Assembly: GCA_900550445.1 (NCBI GenBank)
Contig: URSF01000004.1
Span: forward strand, 35,961 to 99,960
Source of the DNA: an uncultured Rhodospirillaceae bacterium
GTDB taxonomy: Bacteria > Pseudomonadota > Alphaproteobacteria > CAAGCB01 > CAG-977
Direction: 5' to 3'
Length of the DNA stretch: 64,000 bases
Shown here: positions 16,973 through 26,193 of the stretch, piece after piece
Layout of the letters: each line of letters opens with the position of its first letter
How positions within the stretch are numbered: position 1 is the first letter of the stretch
Notes under the pieces: model-generated
Databases searched by the model: none
Told to the model about the DNA's origin: nothing
The model's input: the letters and a program-made list of their open reading frames with translations, nothing else
Position numbers and translations under genes: made by a program

Positions 16973-17743
16973 ATGCCAAAACCGGTAAAATCAAAACAAC
17001 AGCTGACAGTTAAGGAATCTGACGATAAACCTTTGCAAAAAGGCGGCTCGCGCAGCAGTGTCGATTTAAAAAAAACGGCTGCGGAAGAAACGGCGCGCGA
17101 AGAAATTTCGGTTGATCAGCTGCGTGAACGGCGCTATCTGTGGACGGCTCGCGCTTTTGCGATTGTTTCTGCCGTAGCGCTGTGCGTTAATTTGGTTTTA
17201 CTGCTGGCGATTGTTCATATGATGCCGCTGAAACGTGTCGAACCGTTTTTGCTGACATTCCAGAACAGAGACGAACAGGTCGTTAAACTTCGTCCTTTAG
17301 CAAAAGATATGTCTGCCGATGACATAATTTCCGAAGCTATGATCCGGCAATATGTTTTGCTGCGCAACACCATGATTTCCGATGTTGACGAAATGTCGTT
17401 TCGGTGGGGACCGGACGGTCCTTTGCGCTGGATGTCTTCGGCGCAGGTATATAACCAGTTTGCCAAAACGGTAAAGGACTGGCTGTCCAGAATTAAACTG
17501 GAAGGCCTGACGCGCGAAGTCAGAATTGAATCCGTCGTGCGCAACCAGAACATCTGGCTGGTTTATATCGTTACGCGCGATATGCTGCCGGAAGCCGAAG
17601 AACCCGCTATTTCGCGTTGGCGTATCCGCTTGTCGATCAAGTACTTCGCCAAAGACCAGAAAGAAGTCAAATATATCGACCGTTTAAAAAATCCGCTGGG
17701 ATTTGCCGTCGATGGATATTCTATTGAAAGTGCTAACGATTAA
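16973..17743 (+). CDS. virB8: VirB8-family type IV secretion inner-membrane protein (second copy)
   Basis: 256 residues. A charged cytoplasmic N-terminus of about 60 residues precedes a membrane helix (about 62-84). The periplasmic domain has MIRQYVLLRN, FRWGPDGPLRWMSSAQVYNQF and the closing signature KNPLGFAVDGYSIE. It aligns over its whole periplasmic half with the first copy (same WGP and NPLGF landmarks), so the two are diverged paralogs that may form a heteromeric ring. It lies 12 bp before virB9 and is co-transcribed with it. Confidence 0.88.
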   Translation: MPKPVKSKQQLTVKESDDKPLQKGGSRSSVDLKKTAAEETAREEISVDQLRERRYLWTARAFAIVSAVALCVNLVLLLAIVHMMPLKRVEPFLLTFQNRDEQVVKLRPLAKDMSADDIISEAMIRQYVLLRNTMISDVDEMSFRWGPDGPLRWMSSAQVYNQFAKTVKDWLSRIKLEGLTREVRIESVVRNQNIWLVYIVTRDMLPEAEEPAISRWRIRLSIKYFAKDQKEVKYIDRLKNPLGFAVDGYSIESAND

Positions 17744-17755
17744 AGAAGGTGTCCC

Positions 17756-19300
17756 GTGAAAAGAAACTTGAAAATCCGCCTTTTTGCTTTTGTTTCGTTG
17801 TCGTTTTGTTTTTTAACGCACACAGCTGCGGCGCAGCAAACGGCGGCGCGTGAATCAATGGACGCGGCGATTGAGCAGTCAAACGGGCAGTATTCTGAAA
17901 TTGATATGCCGTTTTGGTCTTTGGGCATGCAGCAAAAAGCATGGAACAAGCCGATGGAACATTTAGGCGAGGGACAATCCAAACCGGGGTATTCCAGATA
18001 TTATTGGACGCCTGATCTGGTTTTGCCTCTGCGTATTCGGGAAGGCATGCATACGCTGATTAATTTCCCGTCTTGGGAATTGATTGAAAACGTTTTTCTG
18101 GGCAATGAAAGCGCTTTCGGCGCTCAAAAAGTCGCGCAGAACGCTTTGATGGTTTTCGCGACGAGTGTTGATCTGGTCGGTATGGATACGAATATGATTG
18201 TTTTCGGCCGGTCCGGCAACAGATATGTTTTTTATTTAAGAAGCGAAACCTTTAATACGGACAGAATTACAAACTCTGTCGTCGATATCGTTGTCAATGA
18301 CGCGAAATTTGTGCCCGATGATTCCGGACAGACGCCTTTTGCTTCCGGCGCTGTCGGCGTGGGAGCCGCTTCCCCCATGGGCGGTGGTTTCGGTGGCGGC
18401 GGCAGTCTGCGCGGCGGCAAAAAAACGACGACAAAAAACGGGACGGAAGACTGGTTGGCGGATATTGAAGTCGATCCTGAGAAACTGCGTTTTGACATTG
18501 ATGTTTTCATTCCCAATCCGGCAGATATGGAAATTGCGCCCGAACGTGTCTGGCGTGATGAAATTTTTACTTATATTGACTTCGGGCCCAAAGCTTTGAC
18601 AATGACGGAACGCCCGATTGTTAACCTGTTGTCGCAGGGATCCGAAGTGCCTATCGGATTCAGGACGCGCGGACCGAACGGCAGATTAATGGTTGTCGAA
18701 GGAATCGGCGATCTGGTTTTGCGTAACGGGAAACGCATTTTATGCCTGAAAATCAGAAAAGATCCGACTTACGGCACCGAATGGGTGGAATATGAAGAAT
18801 CCGTCCAGCCGAAATGGTCGCCGGGTCCGATGATTACGACGGGCGGTTATAATACATCCGCGGGCGGCGCCGGTAACGGTGCGGTTAATATGAATATGCA
18901 GGCGAACATGCAGGCGGCGGCGAATGCCATGATGATGCCGGCCGGGGCAAACGGGACGTTGTCGGCAAATCAGATCGCCCGGTTTTCGCAGCAGGGACAA
19001 AACGGTTCCCGTACTGTACAGCGTTACCGCGGCACGCCTGTGGAAACAATCGCCGTCGAACTGGGCTCTGACAGTGAAATTGCGCCGCTGGAACAGAAAT
19101 GGGATAATATTTCGCGCAGAAACAAAGATCTGCTCGGCGGGTATGAACCGTATTATTCCGTCGACGCTGTTGCAGAAGGCGAATCAAGGGATTTGTTCCG
19201 TTTGCGCATCGGTCCTGTTGACAGTATCGAAGCCGGGGACAAATTATGTAATCAATTAGGTCGCCGCGGGGTGACCTGCATGGTTGTGCGGACACAATGA
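17756..19300 (+). CDS. virB9: VirB9-family outer-membrane-complex protein with C-terminal SPOR domain
   Basis: 514 residues from a GTG with AAGAAGG ahead, nearly twice the usual VirB9 length. Signal peptide 1-26. The N-terminal VirB9 beta domain spans about residues 85-190 (LINFPSWELIENVFLG, NRYVFYLRSE), then a Gly/Ser linker (about 200-220), the C-terminal VirB9 domain (about 260-345: FTYIDFGPKALTM, VVEGIGDLVLRNGKRI), a second Met/Asn/Gly-rich linker, and a final roughly 50 residues (LFRLRIGPVDSIEAGDKLC) with the SPOR fold pattern. SPOR domains bind denuded peptidoglycan, so this could anchor the secretion pore to septal or remodelled wall. The stop overlaps the virB10 start by 4 bp. Confidence 0.85.
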   Translation: MKRNLKIRLFAFVSLSFCFLTHTAAAQQTAARESMDAAIEQSNGQYSEIDMPFWSLGMQQKAWNKPMEHLGEGQSKPGYSRYYWTPDLVLPLRIREGMHTLINFPSWELIENVFLGNESAFGAQKVAQNALMVFATSVDLVGMDTNMIVFGRSGNRYVFYLRSETFNTDRITNSVVDIVVNDAKFVPDDSGQTPFASGAVGVGAASPMGGGFGGGGSLRGGKKTTTKNGTEDWLADIEVDPEKLRFDIDVFIPNPADMEIAPERVWRDEIFTYIDFGPKALTMTERPIVNLLSQGSEVPIGFRTRGPNGRLMVVEGIGDLVLRNGKRILCLKIRKDPTYGTEWVEYEESVQPKWSPGPMITTGGYNTSAGGAGNGAVNMNMQANMQAAANAMMMPAGANGTLSANQIARFSQQGQNGSRTVQRYRGTPVETIAVELGSDSEIAPLEQKWDNISRRNKDLLGGYEPYYSVDAVAEGESRDLFRLRIGPVDSIEAGDKLCNQLGRRGVTCMVVRTQ

Positions 19301-22300
19301 ACGAAGAATTACTCAGCTCATCAGACAGATACTTAAAAAAATCCAACAAGATGTTGTTGATTGTCGGAATTATAGCCTTTTTGGCTTTTCTGACAGGGGT
19401 TATTGTTTTGCTGAGCGGAGGCGAGGAACGTAAGAAAGACGCCGAAGTCACTATTGGCGAATCGGCGGAAAGTTCCAGCAGTATTACCGGCGGCGATGCG
19501 GATACGTTTAATCTGGCCGAAGAACCGGTTCCTTCAACCGTAAGATTGGTCGTAACGCCGGAAACGATGCGTTTCGATCAGGTTGTGCTGGGTACTATGG
19601 CTGAAGGAACGCTGACATTGTCGGCTTCTTCCGGCCGGATCAGCATTACCTCGATAGAGTTTGAAAATAAGCAGGAAGACGGCTTTGTTCTGGAAAACAA
19701 ATGCCGCAAAGACATTGTTCTGACCGGCGACGTCACCTGTAACGTTGTTGTGCGCTGGGAACCGAAAACGGCGCGGACAATTCAGTCTAATTTGGCGGTT
19801 CGTTGGGCCGATGAAACTTTCGGCGGTATCGGCAGAAAAGTCATTGTTCCCATTTCGGCAATGGCGATTGACACCAGTATGTGCGGCGTCTGCGATGAAG
19901 CGCCGGGCGGCGGCGGTTCCATGCTTGACCAGCTGCGTCAAAAAGGGCGTGTTATTCTGGGCCCTGACGGAAAACCGATCGGTTATGCCGATGAAAACGG
20001 CGTTGTTTACGGTCTGGACGGCAAACGGATAGGGACTCTGCGCCCGGACGGAACTGTTGTCGACGATCAGGGATACGTTATCGGTGTAGCCGAAGGGTCG
20101 CGTTTGGCGATCGGACCGAACGGAGAAATTCTGGGAACAATTTTACCCGACGGGCGTGTCATTGACAAAGACGGCCGTCTGATCGGTTACGCTTTGCCCG
20201 ACGGGACAATCGTCGATTTGGACGGGAATGTCATCGGGGCGGCAATAAAAACGGGGATAGCTTATGATAAAAACGGTAATCCGATCGGGCGGATTATGCC
20301 GGACGGAACAGTCGTTGATGAAAACGGAAACGTTATCGGTTATTTAAATCCGGACGGAACGATTGTTGACGCCAACGGTAATATTATCGGTTCGGTTGCG
20401 CCGCAGGGCACCGTTGTGGACGCGTCGGGAAAGGCGTTGGGAATTGTTATGCCGGACGGGACGGTCGTTGACGCTGACGGCAATATTATCGGCCGCGTTC
20501 TGCCTAACGGTTTTGTCGTTGATCGGGACGGCAACATTATCGGCCGCGTTGTAAAAGAAGGGCTGGCAATCGGTCCCGGCTGCCGTATGATCGGCCGGAT
20601 CAGCACGGACGGTTCCGTAATGGCGTCGAACCGGCAGGTCGGGCGTTTGACGGCGTCAATGACAGTTGTTGATATGTCGGGAAATCCGATCGGCGGATAC
20701 GTGGAAGAAGGAGCTTTGATTGACTGGGCCGGGAAAATTATCGGTAAAGTGGATCCGGAAGGACACCCGGTCAATTTTAAAGGGGAGCCTCTGGGGTGTC
20801 TGACGCCTTATGGCACTGTTGTCAATGATGTTGAAGAAATTACGGCGGCCGTTTTGCCCAAAGGAACTGTCGTCGGTACGCAATGCGGCGTTATCGGGCG
20901 TGTCATGCCGGACGGCAGCGTCGTCGGTGATGGCCAGATCAAAGGGCGGATTTTGCCGGACAAATCATTTTTGTCGACGGACGGAAAAATTGAAGGAGCT
21001 TTGGCGCGTCAGAATGTCGGCGTCGGGCCGGGCTGCCTGTCTTTGGGGTACGCCAATATAGACGGACAGGTTATTACGGCTAAAGGGGAATTTGTCGGTT
21101 GTCTGGCGGCAAACGGAGAAATTCTGGATAATCAAAAAGTCGTTTTGGGACGGATTTTGGATTCCGCCATTGCTTTGAATGCGGACGGCCGTGTCGTCGG
21201 CATTATGGATCCTACCGGAAAGATTCAGGATAAACAGGGAAAAATTTTGGGGTGTATGGATCCTGACGGACTGGTGATAAATTCCAAAAATGAATCGGTC
21301 GGTATGCTGATGCCGGTCGGCGGCGTTCTGGACCGCGACGGCCGCACGATCGGCTGGGTCATGCCGGACGGATCTGTTTCCAACGGTAAGAACAGCACGA
21401 TCGGCAAAGTCATGCCGGACGGAACCGTCATCGACCTCAGCGGCCAGACAGTTGCGCGCGTTGCTCCGCACAAAGGCGTTGCGTTAAAAAGCGCCTGTGA
21501 ACCGGCCGGAAATATTTTGATTGACGGCCGCGTTGTGGACAAAGAATTTAAACGATCTGCCTATATTCAGATGAATGACACGCTGGTTGGTGAAAACGGA
21601 GATTTTATCGGCCGTGTCGCTTACGGGTCGCGGGCGATCAGTCCCAAGGACATGTATCTGGGAACGGCGGCGCGCGACGGCGCGTTATATAATCCGGCAG
21701 GGGAAAAAATCGGCTGCCTGCGTCCGGATTCTTTATTTGTTGATTCGGGTAATAAATTTTTGGGAGCGGCCTTGCCCGAAGGAATTGCCATTAATAACAA
21801 ATCAGAGCTGTATGCCCGCGGCGATTCGATTGCCAAAGCTCTGAATTTGAAGGGAACCGAGTTCATCGGATCAATAACGCTGAGCGGCTTTGTCAAGGAA
21901 GGCGATACGATTTCCGGCGGAATTATTCCGGACAGAGCTGATGTTCTGGATATTAAAACCAGTGAAAAAATCGGCCGACTGCTGCCTGACGGAACGGCTT
22001 TGGATCTGCTCAGCCGCTATTTGGGGCGTTTAAGAATGCCGGGCGGCGAAATTGTTAATAAGGACGGCCGCGTCGTCGGTAAGATATTCGTCGGTATGCG
22101 GCAGGTGATCGGTCCGAACGGAGAAATTTTGGGCGTTGTCATGCCCGATGGGACGGTTGTTGACGCTTCCGGCCGCGTTATCGGCAAAGCTGATCTGAAC
22201 GGGAAAGTGGTTGACGCTTCTGGGCGCGTCATCGGCGAAGTTGTTCCGGTCGGCCAGCCGATTATAGGCCCCGACGGCAAGATTATCGGTTATGTCGGCA

Positions 22301-25300
22301 TTGACGGTCAGATCGTTGACAAAGATGGAAATCCTGTTTTAGGACCTGACGGAAAACCTTTGCGTTACCGCGCGGGGGGCTCTGTCGTTGAGGACGGCGG
22401 AAAAGTCATCGGTAAGATCGGCGATACGCTGGAACGTCTGGTTTATGATGAAAACGGCAACGTGATCGGCCGCGTTCTGCCTGACGGAACGGTTGTTGAC
22501 TTGAACGGCAACGTGATCGGAAAAATGCTTCCCGACGGAACAGTGGTTGACTTGAACGGCAATGTGATCGGCAGGGCCGGTCCTCCGGAACGTCTGGTTT
22601 ATGATGAAAACGGCAATCTGATCGGCCGTGTTCTGGCCGACGGAACGGTTGTTGATCTGAAAGGCAACGTAATCGGCAGAGTCCAGCCTGACGGAACGGT
22701 GACCGCTCTGGGATCGAAAGTTATCGGTTATACTGTTAAGGACGGCTTGGGACTGAACTTTAAAAATGAAATCATCGGCAAAATCGATTCTTCCGGACAG
22801 CTGAAAGAAGCGGGATCGGATAAATCTCTGGGGGTTCTGCAGGCGGATGACACGATCACCGACAGCAGAAACGCCATTATCGGCAAAGGGGTCGTGAACG
22901 CCGTTCCCGTCGGGCTGCAATGTCAGATGCTTGGTTCGATTGATGACAGAGGACAAGTCATTGATACGGCGGGACGGCAGATCGGACGGCTGAATTTTGA
23001 CCGTTCTCTGGTCAATTCCGCGAATTCCCAAATCGGTTTGGCTTTGGGACGGGAATCCGTTATTAACGAACCGTGCAAAATTATCGGGCAGATTACCGCG
23101 GAAGGAAAAGCCGTCGATACCAAAGGCGCTGAAATCGGCTGCGTCGATTTTGAAGGATTGGTGAAGGATAAGAACGGCAAACGTCTGGGACGCATTGTTC
23201 AAAAAGGACAAATCCGCGGCCCTGACGATCAGATGATCGGCAGGATTGTTGCTACCGGCGAAGCATTAGGGGCAGAAGGGAATGTTTTAGGCTGTTTCTC
23301 CGTTGACGGGGCCGTTTTAGATAAAAACAAAAAAATTCTGGGGGTCGCGGCGGACATGAAATACGCCGTTGACGATCAGGGAAAAGTTGTCGCGCATATT
23401 CTGGGCGGCACATATGGCGTTAATCCCGAAGGCGGTTCTTTTGTCGGAACATTGAACGGTCGGAATTTAACCGGGCCGGATAATAAGCAAGCAGGCGTGC
23501 TGGTACCCGCCGGCCGTCGCGTTATCGCCGTGGACGGCAAGGTGATCGGTACCGTTTTACCTCGCGGGCGCGTTCATGACGATCGCGGGGAAGAAATCGG
23601 TTATGTTACGTCTTCGATGCGTGTTTTAACCGGTGACCGTAAGTTTTTGGGCCGTGTCGTTCCGATCGGCGAAGAATGTAAGGACGGTAAAAATAATGTT
23701 GTCGGAACCGTCCATTTCGACGGAACGATTATTGACGAAAGGAAACAAGTTCTGGGACGTCTGCTCGCCAGCGGACAGGCATTGGATAATGCCGGCGCTC
23801 ATTTATGTATGATCTCTTTGATCAGCACAAACGATGACGGGTCTTTGTTCCCGAAAGGATTGATCGGCAAAATGGTTTACGGGCCGGACGGCAAACCTTT
23901 GGGCGTTGTCGGGGCGGACGGTTTTATCCGTGACGCAAACGGCAATATTATCGGTCGTGTTCTGCCCGACGGGACGGTTATTGATCTGAACGGCAATGTG
24001 ATCGGAAAAGCATATCCGAAAGGGGCGGTGTTCAGTCCTGACGGAAAATTCCTTGGCATCGTTGATGCGGACGGATATCTGCGTGACGAAAACGGCAACA
24101 TCATCGGCAGAATGTTGCCTGACGGAACGGTTGTCGACATGAACGGCAACATCATCGGACGGGCTTTGCAGGAAGACGGTATTGTCGATTCAAAAGGCAA
24201 TTTTCTGACCAAAGCGGGCGAAGACAGACTGGTTTACGATGAAAACGGCAACGTGATAGGCCGTGTTCTGCCGGACGGAACCGTCGTTGATTTAAACGGA
24301 AAAGTCATCGGAAAAATGCTTCCCGACGGAACAGTGGTTGATTTGAACGGTAAAGTCATTGGTAAAGCAGCTCCGGCCGGTCAGTCAAAAAATGTCCGTA
24401 TAGCCGTGGGTCGTGACGGTAAGTTTTTGGGAATTGTCGGAGATGACGGTTTCGTTCGTGATGAAAACGGCAATATTATCGGCCGCGTTTTGCCCGACGG
24501 GACGGTCGTTGATCTGAACGGCAATGTCATCGGTTCCGTTATTGAAGGGGAACCGATGCGCGATGAAAACGGCAATATTATCGGCGTGATTATGCCCGAC
24601 GGGCGGGTTGTCGATTTGGACGGCAACGTCATCGGCCGTATTAATGCGAACGGAGAAATTGTTGATGCGGACGGAACCGTGTTGGGAACATGGCGCGGCG
24701 GAAAGCTGACGGCGATGAGCGATAAGTTGCAGCAGAAACGTTTTGCCTTTGGCAAAGATGGAAAACGGATCGGCATGATTATGCCCGACGGGACGGTTGT
24801 TGACGAAAACGGCAATATTATCGGCCGCGTTGATGAAAACGGCAATGTTGTTGATCTGGAGGGCAATATTATCGGAACGACAACGGATCCCGGATCGGCT
24901 ATTGAACAGCAGGGGAGCAAAGGGGATCAAAAAGATGACCGGATGTCTATTTTCGGCACCTTTGATCCGGACAACTATCGGTACCGCGGCAAATCTTTGG
25001 GAGCCGGCGGCGGAACGGGAAAAGGAGAACGTTACGATCCTGCGCGGATTAAACAGTTGCGGGCGCTGCAGATGGCTTATCGCCGTCAGATCAGGCCGGG
25101 CCGGGGAATAGGCATACCCTCTGTTGAAGAAGATTTAATGAAAACACAAAAGCGTAGTAAGAGCTGGGCTGATCTGGGTGTAATGAAAAATGTTTCGTCA
25201 TATCGTGTCAACATGGATAATATGATTCTGGCGGATAAGGCAATTCCGGCTGTTTTGGTGCGTTCCATTGATACGGAACAAGATGATGTTCCTATTTCTG

Positions 25301-26175
25301 CAGTTGTTGAACGCAATATTTATTCTGAATCTGGGCGTAAAATCATTATTCCCGCCGGCAGCCGTATTATCGGTGAGCTGAGTGGTTCGTCAACCGGTGA
25401 GGATATTGGTTCGGCCTCTAAAGTTGAAGTTGAATGGACACGCCTGATTCGTCCGGACGGCGCGGCATTCCAGTTTGAAGAAAGTGGTGTTTCCGGCGAT
25501 GCTTCCGGCCGTGGGGGTATCGGCGCATATATGGACAGGCAGCTGATGCAGAAATACGGATTACCGGTTGTTCAGTCAACGATTACTTCCGCGATTTTGT
25601 ATGCAATGGCGACAAACGATTCCGCGGCTGTCGGATCTGACGGCGAAGTCGCCATGTCCGGCCGCCAGCAGGCGGCAGAAGACGCGCGTACCAGATTTTC
25701 CGATACAATGCAGCAAATCTTTGACGATATTATCAATGAAACGTCACAGTTAAAAACGCGTTTGTTTGTTCCGTCCGGAACGCGTATTACTGTTTTTGCC
25801 AAATCCGATTTGTGGCTGCGCAGTTCTTTGGAAGATGAGGACGTAGATTCTAATGCAAAAGTTGATGTTTTGATTGATCCGCACAAAAACGATAAAAGAA
25901 ACGAGATTAATGAAGCTGCCGGAGAGAGTAGCGGGCTGACTGACGGCAGTGGTGCTAATCCGAACAATCAGAATGTTCAAAACGATCCGAATAATTTGCA
26001 GCAGCAACAGCAAATTTATTATAATAATTATGCTGGTCAGGCGCCGCAGCAACAGCCGCCGCAGCAACAGCTGATTGATCCTAATAAAAATAAACAGCAG
26101 CCGCCTGCGCCGCCGCCTGTTTTGCTGCAGGAAAAGAAAGAAGAACCGGTTGATCCTGTTCCGGAACTTTTCTAA
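19297..26175 (+). CDS. virB10: giant VirB10-family protein with about 1650 residues of short tandem repeats
   Basis: 2292 residues, against about 380-480 for ordinary VirB10. Order: cytoplasmic tail 1-18; membrane helix about 19-42; an Ig/ASH-like domain about 75-200 (VTPETMRFDQVVLGTM, CNVVVRWEPKTA); a repeat region about 218-1865 of 17-19-residue units of the type PDGTVVDLNGNVIGRVL; a linker; and the VirB10/TrbI domain about 1960-2180 (IPAVLVRSIDTEQDDVPISA, IIIPAGSRIIGELS, VEVEWTRLIRPDG, RITVFAKSDLWL). The tail is Q/P-rich. VirB10 spans both membranes and gates the pore. Very long repeat-bearing VirB10 homologs are known in DotG of Dot/Icm and CagY of Helicobacter. Codon use in the repeats matches the neighbours. 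Confidence 0.92.
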   Translation: MNEELLSSSDRYLKKSNKMLLIVGIIAFLAFLTGVIVLLSGGEERKKDAEVTIGESAESSSSITGGDADTFNLAEEPVPSTVRLVVTPETMRFDQVVLGTMAEGTLTLSASSGRISITSIEFENKQEDGFVLENKCRKDIVLTGDVTCNVVVRWEPKTARTIQSNLAVRWADETFGGIGRKVIVPISAMAIDTSMCGVCDEAPGGGGSMLDQLRQKGRVILGPDGKPIGYADENGVVYGLDGKRIGTLRPDGTVVDDQGYVIGVAEGSRLAIGPNGEILGTILPDGRVIDKDGRLIGYALPDGTIVDLDGNVIGAAIKTGIAYDKNGNPIGRIMPDGTVVDENGNVIGYLNPDGTIVDANGNIIGSVAPQGTVVDASGKALGIVMPDGTVVDADGNIIGRVLPNGFVVDRDGNIIGRVVKEGLAIGPGCRMIGRISTDGSVMASNRQVGRLTASMTVVDMSGNPIGGYVEEGALIDWAGKIIGKVDPEGHPVNFKGEPLGCLTPYGTVVNDVEEITAAVLPKGTVVGTQCGVIGRVMPDGSVVGDGQIKGRILPDKSFLSTDGKIEGALARQNVGVGPGCLSLGYANIDGQVITAKGEFVGCLAANGEILDNQKVVLGRILDSAIALNADGRVVGIMDPTGKIQDKQGKILGCMDPDGLVINSKNESVGMLMPVGGVLDRDGRTIGWVMPDGSVSNGKNSTIGKVMPDGTVIDLSGQTVARVAPHKGVALKSACEPAGNILIDGRVVDKEFKRSAYIQMNDTLVGENGDFIGRVAYGSRAISPKDMYLGTAARDGALYNPAGEKIGCLRPDSLFVDSGNKFLGAALPEGIAINNKSELYARGDSIAKALNLKGTEFIGSITLSGFVKEGDTISGGIIPDRADVLDIKTSEKIGRLLPDGTALDLLSRYLGRLRMPGGEIVNKDGRVVGKIFVGMRQVIGPNGEILGVVMPDGTVVDASGRVIGKADLNGKVVDASGRVIGEVVPVGQPIIGPDGKIIGYVGIDGQIVDKDGNPVLGPDGKPLRYRAGGSVVEDGGKVIGKIGDTLERLVYDENGNVIGRVLPDGTVVDLNGNVIGKMLPDGTVVDLNGNVIGRAGPPERLVYDENGNLIGRVLADGTVVDLKGNVIGRVQPDGTVTALGSKVIGYTVKDGLGLNFKNEIIGKIDSSGQLKEAGSDKSLGVLQADDTITDSRNAIIGKGVVNAVPVGLQCQMLGSIDDRGQVIDTAGRQIGRLNFDRSLVNSANSQIGLALGRESVINEPCKIIGQITAEGKAVDTKGAEIGCVDFEGLVKDKNGKRLGRIVQKGQIRGPDDQMIGRIVATGEALGAEGNVLGCFSVDGAVLDKNKKILGVAADMKYAVDDQGKVVAHILGGTYGVNPEGGSFVGTLNGRNLTGPDNKQAGVLVPAGRRVIAVDGKVIGTVLPRGRVHDDRGEEIGYVTSSMRVLTGDRKFLGRVVPIGEECKDGKNNVVGTVHFDGTIIDERKQVLGRLLASGQALDNAGAHLCMISLISTNDDGSLFPKGLIGKMVYGPDGKPLGVVGADGFIRDANGNIIGRVLPDGTVIDLNGNVIGKAYPKGAVFSPDGKFLGIVDADGYLRDENGNIIGRMLPDGTVVDMNGNIIGRALQEDGIVDSKGNFLTKAGEDRLVYDENGNVIGRVLPDGTVVDLNGKVIGKMLPDGTVVDLNGKVIGKAAPAGQSKNVRIAVGRDGKFLGIVGDDGFVRDENGNIIGRVLPDGTVVDLNGNVIGSVIEGEPMRDENGNIIGVIMPDGRVVDLDGNVIGRINANGEIVDADGTVLGTWRGGKLTAMSDKLQQKRFAFGKDGKRIGMIMPDGTVVDENGNIIGRVDENGNVVDLEGNIIGTTTDPGSAIEQQGSKGDQKDDRMSIFGTFDPDNYRYRGKSLGAGGGTGKGERYDPARIKQLRALQMAYRRQIRPGRGIGIPSVEEDLMKTQKRSKSWADLGVMKNVSSYRVNMDNMILADKAIPAVLVRSIDTEQDDVPISAVVERNIYSESGRKIIIPAGSRIIGELSGSSTGEDIGSASKVEVEWTRLIRPDGAAFQFEESGVSGDASGRGGIGAYMDRQLMQKYGLPVVQSTITSAILYAMATNDSAAVGSDGEVAMSGRQQAAEDARTRFSDTMQQIFDDIINETSQLKTRLFVPSGTRITVFAKSDLWLRSSLEDEDVDSNAKVDVLIDPHKNDKRNEINEAAGESSGLTDGSGANPNNQNVQNDPNNLQQQQQIYYNNYAGQAPQQQPPQQQLIDPNKNKQQPPAPPPVLLQEKKEEPVDPVPELF
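19948..24890 (+). repeat. coding tandem repeats (about 17-19 codons per unit) in virB10
   Basis: Roughly 90 units of the consensus G-x-x-x-P-D-G-T-V-V-D-x-N-G-N-V-I-G. Well conserved blocks lie near 20120-20560, 22080-22720 and 23870-24890. The zone between them is more diverged and holds 14 cysteines. Most units differ at third codon positions, so the array is old, but some multi-unit blocks are nearly identical (22435-22570 and 24230-24362). The unit number is an estimate by eye. Confidence 0.9.
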
Positions 26176-26193
26176 AACGATACGAGGGGTAAA

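Noticed and set aside
19948..24890. Repeats considered as a CRISPR or non-coding satellite
   Set aside because: Unit length is a multiple of three, the frame is open throughout and variation is concentrated at third codon positions.
19534..24930. Many open frames on the minus strand across virB10
   Set aside because: They are shadows of the repeated, biased coding sequence and share its period; none has a plausible start or domain.
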